Below the pieces are notes generated by a model. That model was given only the letters and a program-made list of their open reading frames with translations. It was not told the origin of the DNA and searched no databases. From CADEED01 sp041395625 (GTDB lineage Bacteria > Pseudomonadota > Gammaproteobacteria > Steroidobacterales > Steroidobacteraceae), in the NCBI GenBank assembly GCA_041395625.1, contig JAWLAE010000002.1:310001-374000 (forward strand): a DNA stretch of 64,000 nt, written 5' to 3'. This document shows positions 1 through 8,123 of this stretch, piece after piece. The translations under genes and the position numbers were made by a program. How positions within the stretch are numbered: position 1 is the first letter of the stretch; every line of letters begins with the position of its first letter.

Positions 1-410
1 ACAACCTCACCGCGTGCGCTGACGCGCTCGTCTGCTTCGATTGTGGATGCGAGCCCGGCCATGGGCAGTGACTTGTTATAGATAACCCAACCGCCGAGAC
101 CACCCGGCACGTAGGAACGTGCAATCTGCAGCACCTGCCGGTAGCCCTTGGTCGTCACGAGACCGCACTTGGCACCCGTACCGGTCAACACCGTATTGGT
201 AGCGACGGTGGTTCCGTGCATCACGTGCTCGATGCCTGACGGCTCGATACCCGCGAGTCCACAGATGCGCGAGATGCCGTTCAAGACGCCGATCGACTGA
301 TCGGCAGGTGTGCTTGGTACTTTGGCAGACCAAGTCCGCCCGTTCTTATCGTTGACCAGCAGCAAGTCCGTGAACGTGCCGCCGACATCAACACCCAGTC
401 GATATGACAT
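1..410 (-). CDS. Hydantoinase/oxoprolinase family protein (HyuA-like), N-terminal part, cut by window edge
   Basis: The visible 136 residues begin MSYRLGVDVGGTFTDLLLV, the nucleotide-binding start of the HyuA/5-oxoprolinase ASKHA fold. A second family motif, HGTTVATNTVL, follows near residue 66. An AGGAG ribosome site lies 5 bases before the ATG. Enzymes of this family hydrolyse cyclic amides (5-oxoproline, hydantoins, N-methylhydantoin) with ATP, or carboxylate ketones (acetone/acetophenone carboxylases); the substrate cannot be told from the N-terminus. The gene runs off the left edge, so a HyuB-like partner would lie outside the window. Its neighbours (HMG-CoA-lyase-like enzyme, CoA-transferase, isochorismatase-type amidohydrolase) suggest a catabolic locus. 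Family is secure, function is not. Confidence 0.88.
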   Translation of the reverse strand, partial: MSYRLGVDVGGTFTDLLLVNDKNGRTWSAKVPSTPADQSIGVLNGISRICGLAGIEPSGIEHVMHGTTVATNTVLTGTGAKCGLVTTKGYRQVLQIARSYVPGGLGGWVIYNKSLPMAGLASTIEADERVSARGEV

Positions 411-577
411 GCCAACTCCTAACGATCGAATTGAAGCCCCTGCCCCGCAGCCACCGCAGCAGCCAAGCTGCCGGCGACTCCAGGACCGAATCCCGTCGCT
501 TTGTTAGCGCAACCGCTGTTGCACAAGCGTCCCGCAGTATCCGAGTTTGCGCGCTGCGGCGCAATGCAACGTGACAG

Positions 578-1492
578 TTACGCCGCCTGTTGCGCAGGCC
601 GCGGGAAGGTGCCGGCCTTTACGAGCATGCTGGGTACCGGACGACCCAATACGCCCTGCAGCCACTCGCCCGTCGCGATCAGCGCATCGAGATCGATCCC
701 GGTGCTTATGTTCATGCGATGCAGCATGTACACCAGGTCTTCGGTCGGAATATTGCCGGTGGCGGCCGGCGCGAACGGACAGCCGCCGATCCCCCCGGTG
801 CTTGCGTCCAGCGAGTCCACACCCGCCGCAATCGCGGCATACGCATTGGCGATGCCCGTATTGCGTGTGTTGTGGAAATGACAGCGTATCCGCATACCGG
901 GCAAGGCTTCGCGCACCCGCGCGACGATTTCGCTCACTTGCCCTGGCACGCCGACGCCGATCGTGTCGGCCAGCGCAATTTCGTGCGGCCGCCCCGCGGC
1001 TACACGCTTGGCGATTTCCACCACTTTGGCCACCGGTACCTCGCCCTCGAACGGACACCCGAAAGCGGCCGACACCGTGACCTGTGGCCGAATGCCAGCC
1101 GCGTGCGCGGCCGCCGCAATCTCGAGCCAGGCTGCGATGGATTCCTCGGTCCCCACACCCTGGTTGCGCCGATTGAACGTGTCCGAGGCGACGACCGCCA
1201 TGCCAATTTCATTGCAGCCGGCTGCCTGCGCCCGATCGAAGCCACGGCGATTGAGTACGAGCCCAACGTAATAGACGTCCGGGCGCTTCTCGATTTGCGC
1301 GAGTACGTCCTCGGCATCGGCCATCTGCGGCACCTTTTTTGGATGCACGAAGCTCGTCACCTCGAGGCGCCGTATACCGGCACCGATGAGACGGTTGATG
1401 AATTGCACCTTGGTGGCGGTGGGCATGACCCCCGGCTCGCTCTGCAGGCCGTCGCGCGGGCCCACTTCAACAATCTCGACACTGCGCTGCAT
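578..1492 (-). CDS. Hydroxymethylglutaryl-CoA lyase family protein
   Basis: This is a 304-residue DRE-TIM metallolyase of normal length for bacterial HMG-CoA lyases. It has the N-terminal VGPRDGLQSE motif (metal-binding Asp and catalytic Arg), the metal-binding CHFHNTRNTG segment and the GGIGGCPFAP loop with the catalytic Cys. HMG-CoA lyase cleaves 3-hydroxy-3-methylglutaryl-CoA to acetyl-CoA and acetoacetate; relatives cleave other 3-hydroxyacyl-CoAs such as citramalyl-CoA. I chose the ATG at 1492 because AGGTG lies 6 bases upstream and the family N-terminus begins there; a TTG seven codons further up is less likely. The divergent CaiB-type CoA-transferase could make the CoA thioester this enzyme cleaves (inference). 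Confidence 0.9.
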   Translation of the reverse strand: MQRSVEIVEVGPRDGLQSEPGVMPTATKVQFINRLIGAGIRRLEVTSFVHPKKVPQMADAEDVLAQIEKRPDVYYVGLVLNRRGFDRAQAAGCNEIGMAVVASDTFNRRNQGVGTEESIAAWLEIAAAAHAAGIRPQVTVSAAFGCPFEGEVPVAKVVEIAKRVAAGRPHEIALADTIGVGVPGQVSEIVARVREALPGMRIRCHFHNTRNTGIANAYAAIAAGVDSLDASTGGIGGCPFAPAATGNIPTEDLVYMLHRMNISTGIDLDALIATGEWLQGVLGRPVPSMLVKAGTFPRPAQQAA

Positions 1493-1596
1493 GGCGTTCA
1501 CCTGTCCGGACAAATGAGTTCAAACTGCAGCTCTCATCTTAGCAAGTGGCGCGGCGATTTGCGGCACTCGCTTGCGGCCAGAACATGCGACGATCC

Positions 1597-1626
1597 TTGA
1601 CCACAGGCCGGCATGACCGGTACAAA
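1597..1626 (+). promoter_or_regulatory. Candidate sigma-70 promoter of the CoA-transferase operon
   Basis: TTGACC at 1597-1602 and TACAAA at 1621-1626 are separated by 18 bases, a plausible -35/-10 pair. It would start transcription near 1633, about 58 bases before the CoA-transferase ATG at 1691. The call rests on hexamer similarity only. Confidence 0.4.
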
Positions 1627-1690
1627 ACCTGCCCACGGCTGCCGCAGCGGCAGCCGCCTCTCATTTTTCACTTCTGCCGAAGGAATGCGC

Positions 1691-2902
1691 ATGTCCGCCG
1701 ACCCCAAGTTCAAGAATGGCCCCCTCTCCGACCTGCGCGTGCTCGAACTCGGCACGCTGCTGGCTGGCCCCTTTTGTGGCCAGCTGCTGGGTGACATGGG
1801 CGCCGAAGTCATCAAAATCGAGCCGCCGAACCAGGGCGACCCGATGCGCACCTGGGGTCGACAGAAACAGGGCGAGCCGTCGCTCTGGTGGCCGGTCGTG
1901 GCGCGTAACAAGAAGGCCATCACGCTGGATATGCGGCAGGCTGAAGGCCAGAGTCTACTCAAGGAGTTGGTGAAGAAAGCTGACTTTGTGCTTGAGAATT
2001 TCAGACCGGGGACCATGGAAAAATGGGGCTGCGGCTACGACGCGCTTTCGGCGATCAATCCCGGGCTCATCATGATCCGGGTGTCGGGTTTCGGGCAGAC
2101 CGGACCCTACTCGCGCCAGGCGGGCTTCGGCGCCATCGGGGAAGCGATGGGTGGCTTGCGCTACGTGGTCGGTGACCCGTCCACGCCACCGTCGCGCATG
2201 GGTATCAGCATCGGCGACGAGCTCGCTGCCGTGCACGCCGCACTCGGCGCACTGTCCGCCCTCCACTACCGCGAGAAGACCGGCCGGGGGCAGATCGTCG
2301 ATTCGGCCATCTACGAGGCGGTGCTGAACATGATGGAGTCGCTGATCACGGAATACGACAAGACCAACTACATTCGCGAACGCACTGGTGCCATTCTGCC
2401 AAACGTAGCGCCATCGAACGTCTACCCGACCAAGGATGGGTTGGTGTTGATTGCTGCCAACCAGGATACGGTGTTCGGTCGTCTGTGCGACGCCATGGGC
2501 AAGCCTGAGATGGCGAAGGACGAGCGCTACAACAATCACCAGGCTCGCGGCGCGAACCAGGTCGAACTCGACGCCAAGGTAGGTGAATGGACGGCTACCT
2601 TGACGACGAAGGAGGTACTGGCCGCCATGGACAAGGCCGGCGTTCCGGCCGGGCTCATCTATCGTGCGCCCGACATGCTGGACGACCCGCACTTCAAGGC
2701 GCGTGACGCCATCGTGACCACGGATCATCCGCATTTCGGCAAGCTCAAGATGCAGAACGTCGCGCCCAAGCTCTCGGCTACACCAGGTGGTATCCGCGCG
2801 CCATCGCCGGAGCTCGGCCAGCACAATGCGGAGATCTACGGCAAGTTGTTAGGGCTGTCCGACGCGCGGCTAGCGGAGCTCACCGCTGCGAAGGTCATCT
2901 GA
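1691..2902 (+). CDS. CaiB/BaiF (family III) CoA-transferase
   Basis: The 403-residue protein starts with LSDLRVLELGTLLAGPFCG and GDMGAEVIKIEPP, hallmarks of family III CoA-transferases. The segment GISIGDELAAVHAALGAL near residue 170 carries the Asp that forms the aspartyl-CoA intermediate in this family (FRC, CaiB). These enzymes move CoA between carboxylic acids, often from succinyl-CoA. GAAGGA sits 6 bases before the ATG at 1691; an ATG two codons earlier is too close to it. The gene is followed after 2 bases by the isochorismatase gene and is divergent from an HMG-CoA-lyase-like gene, a pairing that fits activation of a hydroxy-dicarboxylic acid followed by C-C cleavage. The substrate is unknown. 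Confidence 0.9.
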   Translation: MSADPKFKNGPLSDLRVLELGTLLAGPFCGQLLGDMGAEVIKIEPPNQGDPMRTWGRQKQGEPSLWWPVVARNKKAITLDMRQAEGQSLLKELVKKADFVLENFRPGTMEKWGCGYDALSAINPGLIMIRVSGFGQTGPYSRQAGFGAIGEAMGGLRYVVGDPSTPPSRMGISIGDELAAVHAALGALSALHYREKTGRGQIVDSAIYEAVLNMMESLITEYDKTNYIRERTGAILPNVAPSNVYPTKDGLVLIAANQDTVFGRLCDAMGKPEMAKDERYNNHQARGANQVELDAKVGEWTATLTTKEVLAAMDKAGVPAGLIYRAPDMLDDPHFKARDAIVTTDHPHFGKLKMQNVAPKLSATPGGIRAPSPELGQHNAEIYGKLLGLSDARLAELTAAKVI

Positions 2903-2904
2903 GC

Positions 2905-3546
2905 ATGACCGAATCACTCGAAGACAACTATCAGCGTGGCGGCTTCGGTCAGTCATTGCAGTTCGGCGCGCGCCCGGCGTTGCTGGTGATCGATTTCGTG
3001 CGAGCGTATCTCGTCAAGGACTCGCCACTGTACGCTGGCGTGGAGGATGCACATCTTGCCTGCCGCGAACTGCTGCAGCTTGCGCGCCGGGCGAAAATCC
3101 CAGTGCTGCACACGAACGTCAGTTTCCAGCCTGGCGGTCGCGATGGCGGCGTGTTCTTCCGTAAAGTCCCGGCGCTCAAGTGCTTCGAGGCCGGCGCCCA
3201 CCCCGAACTTGCCGCCTTTGGCGAGGGTCTGGAGCCGGTCGCCGGCGAGACCGTGATCACCAAGCAGTACGCCAGCGCCTTCTTCGGCACCACGTTGGCG
3301 TCGACCTTGACGGCCCTACGTGTGGATACGGTACTGATCGCAGGACTGTCCACGAGCGGCTGCATACGCGCCAGTGCAGTCGACTGCGTGCAGCACGGCT
3401 TCATACCGGTGGTGGTGCGGGATGCCGTTGGCGACCGTGCGACCGGGCCGCACGAAGCGAATCTGTTCGATCTGCAGGCCAAGTACGCCGAAGTCGTCTC
3501 CCTCGCGCGCACGCGCGACTACCTATCGGAGGTACGCGCACCATGA
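2905..3546 (+). CDS. Isochorismatase-family cysteine hydrolase (N-carbamoylsarcosine amidase/maleamate amidase-like)
   Basis: The 213-residue protein has the three conserved positions of the cysteine hydrolase family: Asp30 in LLVIDF, Lys120 in VITKQYASAF and Cys153 in STSGCIRAS. The opening NYQRGGFG and the overall length fit the branch containing N-carbamoylsarcosine amidohydrolase and the maleamate amidohydrolase NicF rather than true isochorismatases. Such enzymes hydrolyse a terminal amide or ureido group and release ammonia. It starts 2 bases after the CoA-transferase stop and overlaps the next gene by 4 bases, so it is part of one transcript. The HyuA-like gene nearby would allow a hydantoin-type route, but the substrate is not proven. 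Confidence 0.88.
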   Translation: MTESLEDNYQRGGFGQSLQFGARPALLVIDFVRAYLVKDSPLYAGVEDAHLACRELLQLARRAKIPVLHTNVSFQPGGRDGGVFFRKVPALKCFEAGAHPELAAFGEGLEPVAGETVITKQYASAFFGTTLASTLTALRVDTVLIAGLSTSGCIRASAVDCVQHGFIPVVVRDAVGDRATGPHEANLFDLQAKYAEVVSLARTRDYLSEVRAP

Positions 3547-4430
3547 CAACACTGGGTCCGATCGCTTGCGTGACGATTGCCGTCCCGCAGGTGCAACCGC
3601 TGGTCGACGCGTATCGGCTGTATCTTGGTTACGGGTTGGTGGATACCGGCAGAATTTCTGTTGCTGAAGCCGCCTTGTGGAACCGGCCTTTGCTCGCTGG
3701 CCGGCGATTCGCCTTAATGCTGCCTGGCGGGGATGGCCAAACGTACATTCGTTTCGTGGAGAGCAACCCGGATCCATCCTATGTGGCATTTCGACACTTC
3801 GGGTGGAACGCCGCTGAAATGATGGTGCAGAACACCGACAAGGTGGCCGAACAACTCGCCGACTCCGCGTTCCAGATTATCGGACCGCCAGCTGACCTCT
3901 CGTTCAGCGACAAGATCCGCGCCATGCAGGTTTTAGGGCCGGCCAAAGAGTCACTGTACCTGACGAGCTTCAAGGAGCGCCTGCCCGAGTTCGATACGCC
4001 GGAGCCGAAGTACTTCATCGATCGCACGTTCATCGTAATCGTCGGTGGCAAGAGCATCGACGCGACCAACGGCTTCTACACGCAGCACTTCGGTGTTGCC
4101 AAAGCGCCGGCCGTGCCTGGCGTCATCTCGGTAATCTCAGCGGCCCATGGCCTGCCACACGACACGCAGCACAAGCTGGCTGCGCTCACCTTGTCTGGCC
4201 AGTCGTTCATCGAGGCTGATGAAATGCCGCAGGGGACGTTACCGCGCAGATCCGACGCCGAGCTGCCGCCCGCCATTGCGATGGTGTCATTTGGCGTCGA
4301 GAAACTGCCGAAGTCGATCGACACCTGGCTCGCACCCGCTCAGACACTCGCGATGCCGCCCTACCATGGGCGACGCTCGCGCGTTTGCGTCGGTGCTGCG
4401 GGTGAATGGATCGAGTTGATCGAGCGATGA
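3543..4430 (+). CDS. VOC-fold protein with two glyoxalase/dioxygenase-like modules
   Basis: The 295-residue protein begins MTTLGPIACVTIAVPQVQPLVDAY, a typical first strand-helix of a vicinal oxygen chelate module; a second module begins near YFIDRTFIVIVGGKSIDATNGFY (about residue 160). VOC proteins include glyoxalases, extradiol dioxygenases, epimerases and non-enzymatic binding proteins. I cannot assign metal ligands with confidence, so no reaction is proposed. The start ATG at 3543 overlaps the stop of the isochorismatase gene (ATGA), and the stop overlaps the start of the next VOC gene in the same way, so the genes are probably translationally coupled. The open frame extends far upstream, but that part is a shadow of the previous gene. 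Confidence 0.8.
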   Translation: MTTLGPIACVTIAVPQVQPLVDAYRLYLGYGLVDTGRISVAEAALWNRPLLAGRRFALMLPGGDGQTYIRFVESNPDPSYVAFRHFGWNAAEMMVQNTDKVAEQLADSAFQIIGPPADLSFSDKIRAMQVLGPAKESLYLTSFKERLPEFDTPEPKYFIDRTFIVIVGGKSIDATNGFYTQHFGVAKAPAVPGVISVISAAHGLPHDTQHKLAALTLSGQSFIEADEMPQGTLPRRSDAELPPAIAMVSFGVEKLPKSIDTWLAPAQTLAMPPYHGRRSRVCVGAAGEWIELIER

Positions 4431-5494
4431 GAACCGGTACGATCACGGCGCTGCTGATGGCCGTGTTCGTACCGGCCGCTTGGGCGGCCGATCCGCCGCC
4501 TGCCCTCACAGCACAGTCCTTGGCTGCAGCCCGCGATGCCGGTTGGCATGAAGCAGTCGTCAGTACGCGCTGGGGCGCGGCACTCGAGCAGTTCTTTGTT
4601 GAAGTGGCCGGCTACCGAGTGCTGTGGCGAGGACGGGCCGATCGATCCGTCAGCGCGTTCTATGGCTTGCCCGCCGCCGATTATCCGGAAGTCCTGATTG
4701 GCGATGCCGACGGTCGACCCGGGCTGATCCGACTGATCGACTTCGCCGCCGCCGATGCCGATGCCGTCGCGATTCGGGCCAGCGCGCAAGCCTGGGACAC
4801 GGGCGGCTTCTTCAGTCTCATGACACGTTCTAACGACACGCCAGCGGTGTGGCGCGCAGCCCAGGCGCTCGGCTGGACAGGCTACAACGAACCCGTCGCG
4901 TTCACCTTTGGCACGATCGAGTTGCGAAACGTCATCCTGCGCGGGCCGGATGGCGTCAACGTCTCGGTCTATGAGCGTCTCTCACCGCGGCTACCGGACG
5001 AGCTGGATCTGCGCCGACTGCGCCGGCCGTTCAATGCAATGCAGACGGTACGGGACATCGACCGCACGCGCGCCTTCTACGTCGAAGTGCTGGGTTTCGA
5101 GATCGTCAATGCTGGCGAGTATTTCAATCCGGTACCGGGTCCTAACAACTTTGGCATGCCTGCCAATATCGTGGCGGAGTACCCGCTGCGCTATGGAATT
5201 TTCGCCCCGCGCAAAGACACCCCTACGGCCGTCGAAACGGTGGAGCTCGTGGGCGCCGAGGGCCGCCGGCTGGATGCCATTGCCACGCCACCGAATCGCG
5301 GCATAGTCAGTCTGCGCTACCCGGTCGGTGATTTGCAGGGTCTCATCGATCGTCTGCGCGCGCAGCAGACGGCGCCCGCCATTGCGCCGCAAGTCGTTAC
5401 ACTGCAGCCTTATGGCCGGGTGCGCGCGCTGGCTGTGCGGACACCGGATGGCGCACTACTCGAATTCTTCCAACTCCTGGATACACCACAATGA
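4427..5494 (+). CDS. Exported VOC-fold protein
   Basis: The 355-residue protein begins with a clear Sec signal peptide (MRTGTITALLMAVFVPAAWA, probable cleavage before ADPPP), so the mature protein should act in the periplasm. The remainder resembles two VOC modules; the second starts around PFNAMQTVRDIDRTRAFYVEVLGFE and ends with the strand DGALLEFFQL. The start at 4427 forms an ATGA overlap with the preceding VOC gene, which decides against an ATG seven codons upstream. The two VOC genes are neighbours, but this one is exported and the other is not, so they may handle the same compound on the two sides of the membrane (inference). No specific function is recognised. Confidence 0.78.
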   Translation: MRTGTITALLMAVFVPAAWAADPPPALTAQSLAAARDAGWHEAVVSTRWGAALEQFFVEVAGYRVLWRGRADRSVSAFYGLPAADYPEVLIGDADGRPGLIRLIDFAAADADAVAIRASAQAWDTGGFFSLMTRSNDTPAVWRAAQALGWTGYNEPVAFTFGTIELRNVILRGPDGVNVSVYERLSPRLPDELDLRRLRRPFNAMQTVRDIDRTRAFYVEVLGFEIVNAGEYFNPVPGPNNFGMPANIVAEYPLRYGIFAPRKDTPTAVETVELVGAEGRRLDAIATPPNRGIVSLRYPVGDLQGLIDRLRAQQTAPAIAPQVVTLQPYGRVRALAVRTPDGALLEFFQLLDTPQ

Positions 5495-5808
5495 GCGATC
5501 CCAGCCCTTACCCGCCGCCGAAAGGCCACCGTCCCTACTTCTTCGATGACCCTGCCATCGATCAGTTGCATACCGCACTGCTGGCAGTTACCCAGGAACT
5601 GTCGGTGGCACGTGAGCGTATCGACACGCTGGAGCGACTGCTGGAGCAATCGGGCCATTTGCGGCGTGCGGCGATCGAGACATTCCAGCCCGATGCATCA
5701 GCCGAAGCAGAACGTACTGTGCAACGCGCGGCACTCGTTGATCGCGTGCTGAAGCCATTTGTCGATTATCGTGAGAACCTGTTCAGTCGCAAACGAGGGC
5801 AGGCATGA
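5491..5808 (+). CDS. Small uncharacterised protein paired with a methyltransferase (copy 1)
   Basis: This is a 105-residue protein of unknown function, mostly helical by appearance and without signal peptide or membrane segment. It contains RPYFFDDPAIDQL, then ELSVARERIDTLERLLEQ. The same two blocks (RPQYFSDPAIDKI and ELSVTRDRLDTVERLLEK) recur in the gene at 8124-8570, so the two are paralogues. The central block has heptad-like spacing and may form a short coiled coil. The gene overlaps its upstream VOC gene and downstream methyltransferase gene by 4 bases each, so the products are probably made together; a role as a subunit or stabilising partner of the methyltransferase is inference. Confidence 0.75.
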   Translation: MSDPSPYPPPKGHRPYFFDDPAIDQLHTALLAVTQELSVARERIDTLERLLEQSGHLRRAAIETFQPDASAEAERTVQRAALVDRVLKPFVDYRENLFSRKRGQA

Positions 5809-6947
5809 GCGATTTCACCCAACATGGGATGGTGCCGCAAGTTACGCACGATGAACGCGCGCGCCAGTCCTTCGTCAAGACCTTCCGTGCCCATCTGTCC
5901 GGCAAGGTCATGCCCGGCAACTACCAGGTGTTCCAGAAGCGAGTCGTTCCGAGATTTCAAGCCCAGCATGGGCGCCCACCGGAGGACGAGCGCGAACTGC
6001 GCGCCGTCATGACGCAGGATCCCTACTACCAATTCTGGAGTGCCATGCAGCGGCGCAGCCAGGAGATGCTGTGGGAATCAGTCATCGATCCGACCGAGCG
6101 GCAGTTGCCGGAATTGATCCAGCGCGCCAAACAACTGGCAGACCGAAAACGCGGCAAAGGCCAAGCGGGCAGCCTGCATCTCGATCCCGACGTTGCGGTG
6201 CCGCGCTACCACGCCGCCGCAGACATCCATCTGCAGCCCGGCGGTTATCACACCGATTTCGTGGCCGACGACGTAGCGGCCGGCGTCGTCTACGACAAGG
6301 GCATCAATCTCTACATGGGCGGCGCATTGGGCCCAGAGAACAACGCGATGGGCGATCTGCTCGTCACGTATTTTCGCGAGAAATACCCGGCGCGCCAACC
6401 GAAGCGAATTCTCGACATGGGCTGCGCGATCGGCAACAGCACCGTAGTGTGGGCGCGGGCCTTCCCGCAAGCAGAGGTGCATGGCATCGATGTCGGTGCG
6501 CCGGTGCTGCGGTATGCGCATGCGCGCGCTGAGAGCATGAACGTGCCAGTGCATTTCCGCCAAGCCAATGCCGAAGACACCAAGCTGCCCGCCGGCAGTT
6601 TCGATCTGATCATTTCCCACATCATGCTGCACGAAACGTCCAAGTCAGCGATCGTGAATGTGATGCGCGAATCGCTGCGCCTGCTCGCACCAAATGGTCT
6701 GATGCTGCACCTCGAGATACCGCGGGGCGACGATCTCATGGAGCAGTTCATGCACAACTGGGAGAGCTACAACAACAACGAGACGTTTGCGCGCTACATG
6801 ACGGGGCTGGATCTGAAGGCGGTTGCCGTCAAGGGCGGCTTCGTTCCTGCCAAGACACGCGTCGATCATTACTCACCCGGCTACGACGTGGCCAAGACCA
6901 ACTACTCGGAAAGTTTCATCTGGAAGATTCTGGTTGGTGAGAAATGA
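5805..6947 (+). CDS. Class I SAM-dependent methyltransferase (tandem copy 1)
   Basis: The 380-residue protein has a Rossmann methyltransferase core. Motif I is LDMGCAIGNST (about residues 203-213), the acidic end of strand 2 is HGIDVGAP, a motif IV-like segment is FDLIISHIMLHET, and the post-I region LAPNGLMLHLEIPRG follows. About 200 residues precede the core, longer than in typical small-molecule methyltransferases, with PYYQFWSAMQRRSQE and DIHLQPGGYHTDF conserved in the next gene as well. It overlaps the upstream small gene and the downstream paralogue by 4 bases each. The acceptor is unknown. Family assignment is firm, substrate assignment is not possible. Confidence 0.85.
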   Translation: MSDFTQHGMVPQVTHDERARQSFVKTFRAHLSGKVMPGNYQVFQKRVVPRFQAQHGRPPEDERELRAVMTQDPYYQFWSAMQRRSQEMLWESVIDPTERQLPELIQRAKQLADRKRGKGQAGSLHLDPDVAVPRYHAAADIHLQPGGYHTDFVADDVAAGVVYDKGINLYMGGALGPENNAMGDLLVTYFREKYPARQPKRILDMGCAIGNSTVVWARAFPQAEVHGIDVGAPVLRYAHARAESMNVPVHFRQANAEDTKLPAGSFDLIISHIMLHETSKSAIVNVMRESLRLLAPNGLMLHLEIPRGDDLMEQFMHNWESYNNNETFARYMTGLDLKAVAVKGGFVPAKTRVDHYSPGYDVAKTNYSESFIWKILVGEK

Positions 6948-8089
6948 CCAGCGCGGCGAGCCGTCGCCTGCTGCAACACGGGATGCTGCCGCAGCCGACG
7001 CACGACGAGCAGGCACGCCAGGCGTTCGTCACCAGTTTTCGCGGCCACCTGGCCGCCAAAGTCGCGCCGGGCGCCAAGCCTGTGTACGAGCGGCGCGCGC
7101 GGCCGCTGTTCGCCAGCCAGCATGGGCGCGAGCCTCGCGATCAACATGACGTTCGCCGCGCGCTGGAGGCCGATCCCTACTACCAGTTCTGGAGTGCCAT
7201 GCAGCGGCGCAGCCAGGAGCTGATGTGGGAAGCCGTCATTGATCCGACCGAGCGGAACTGGACACAACTGGTCAATCGCGCGCGAGCAAGCAACACGTCG
7301 CGCGCTGGCAGCAGCGGCTCCCTGGAGCTGGACCCGACACTCGAGGTGCCCCGCTATCACACCGCCGTTGATATCCATCTGCAACCGGGCGGCTATCACA
7401 CTGACTTCGGCGCTGACGACGTGGCGGCCGGTGCCATCTATGATCGGGCGCTCAATATCTATCTAAACGGCGCGCTCGGTCCTCGCAACGCATTGATGGG
7501 CGAGACACTGCTCGGATTTTTTCGCGACCGTTGGCCGCAGCGCGCGCCACGCCGCATCCTCGACATGGGCTGCGCCATCGGCAACAGCACCCTGCCCTGG
7601 GCCGAGGCTTTCCCAGCGGCCGAGGTCCATGCAATCGATGTCGGTGCGCCGGTGCTGCGTTACGCGCATGCGCGGGCGTGCGAGTTCGGCGTGCCGGTGC
7701 ATTTCTCGCAGCAGAACGCCGAACGTACACACTATCGAACGGGCAGCTTCGATCTCATCGTGTCGCATATCATGTTGCACGAGACCTCGAAAAGCGCACT
7801 CGGCAACATTCTGTCGGAATGTCACCGCCTGCTCACACCCGGCGGCCTGATGTTGCACCTCGAGATACCGCGCGGCTCGACGCCGCTCGAGAAGTTCCTG
7901 TTCAACTGGGAAGCCTATAACAACAACGAGACTTTCGGTGCCCACATGACCGAGGTCGATTTGCCGGCCATCGCACGACGTGCCGGCTTCGACGCGCCGG
8001 CTGTGATCAAGCATCGGATCGAGCGCGCGCCGGAGCAACAACTCTATTCGAGCGAGACCGTCTGGAACGTTCTCACGGCCCAGCGCTGA
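6944..8089 (+). CDS. Class I SAM-dependent methyltransferase (tandem copy 2)
   Basis: The 381-residue product aligns with the preceding gene over its whole length, with long identical runs such as DPYYQFWSAMQRRSQE, LDMGCAIGNST and DVGAPVLRYAHARA. The pair clearly arose by tandem duplication. Divergence is greatest near the N-terminus and after residue 350, which might reflect different acceptors or a heterodimer with one specialised subunit (inference). All Rossmann motifs remain intact in both copies, so neither looks like a decayed duplicate. The ATG at 6944 overlaps the upstream stop (ATGA). A 34-base gap separates it from the second small protein gene. Confidence 0.85.
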   Translation: MTSAASRRLLQHGMLPQPTHDEQARQAFVTSFRGHLAAKVAPGAKPVYERRARPLFASQHGREPRDQHDVRRALEADPYYQFWSAMQRRSQELMWEAVIDPTERNWTQLVNRARASNTSRAGSSGSLELDPTLEVPRYHTAVDIHLQPGGYHTDFGADDVAAGAIYDRALNIYLNGALGPRNALMGETLLGFFRDRWPQRAPRRILDMGCAIGNSTLPWAEAFPAAEVHAIDVGAPVLRYAHARACEFGVPVHFSQQNAERTHYRTGSFDLIVSHIMLHETSKSALGNILSECHRLLTPGGLMLHLEIPRGSTPLEKFLFNWEAYNNNETFGAHMTEVDLPAIARRAGFDAPAVIKHRIERAPEQQLYSSETVWNVLTAQR

Positions 8090-8123
8090 GCGCAGGCACT
8101 ACTTCATCATTGAGATTCCCACC

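Noticed and set aside
590..1600. Long plus-strand open frame opposite the HMG-CoA-lyase-like gene
   Set aside because: Its translation has no family features and it is the antisense shadow of a convincingly conserved gene.
2905..3546. Assignment as nicF (maleamate amidohydrolase) of nicotinate degradation
   Set aside because: The family fits, but no other nic genes are in the window, so a specific symbol is not justified.
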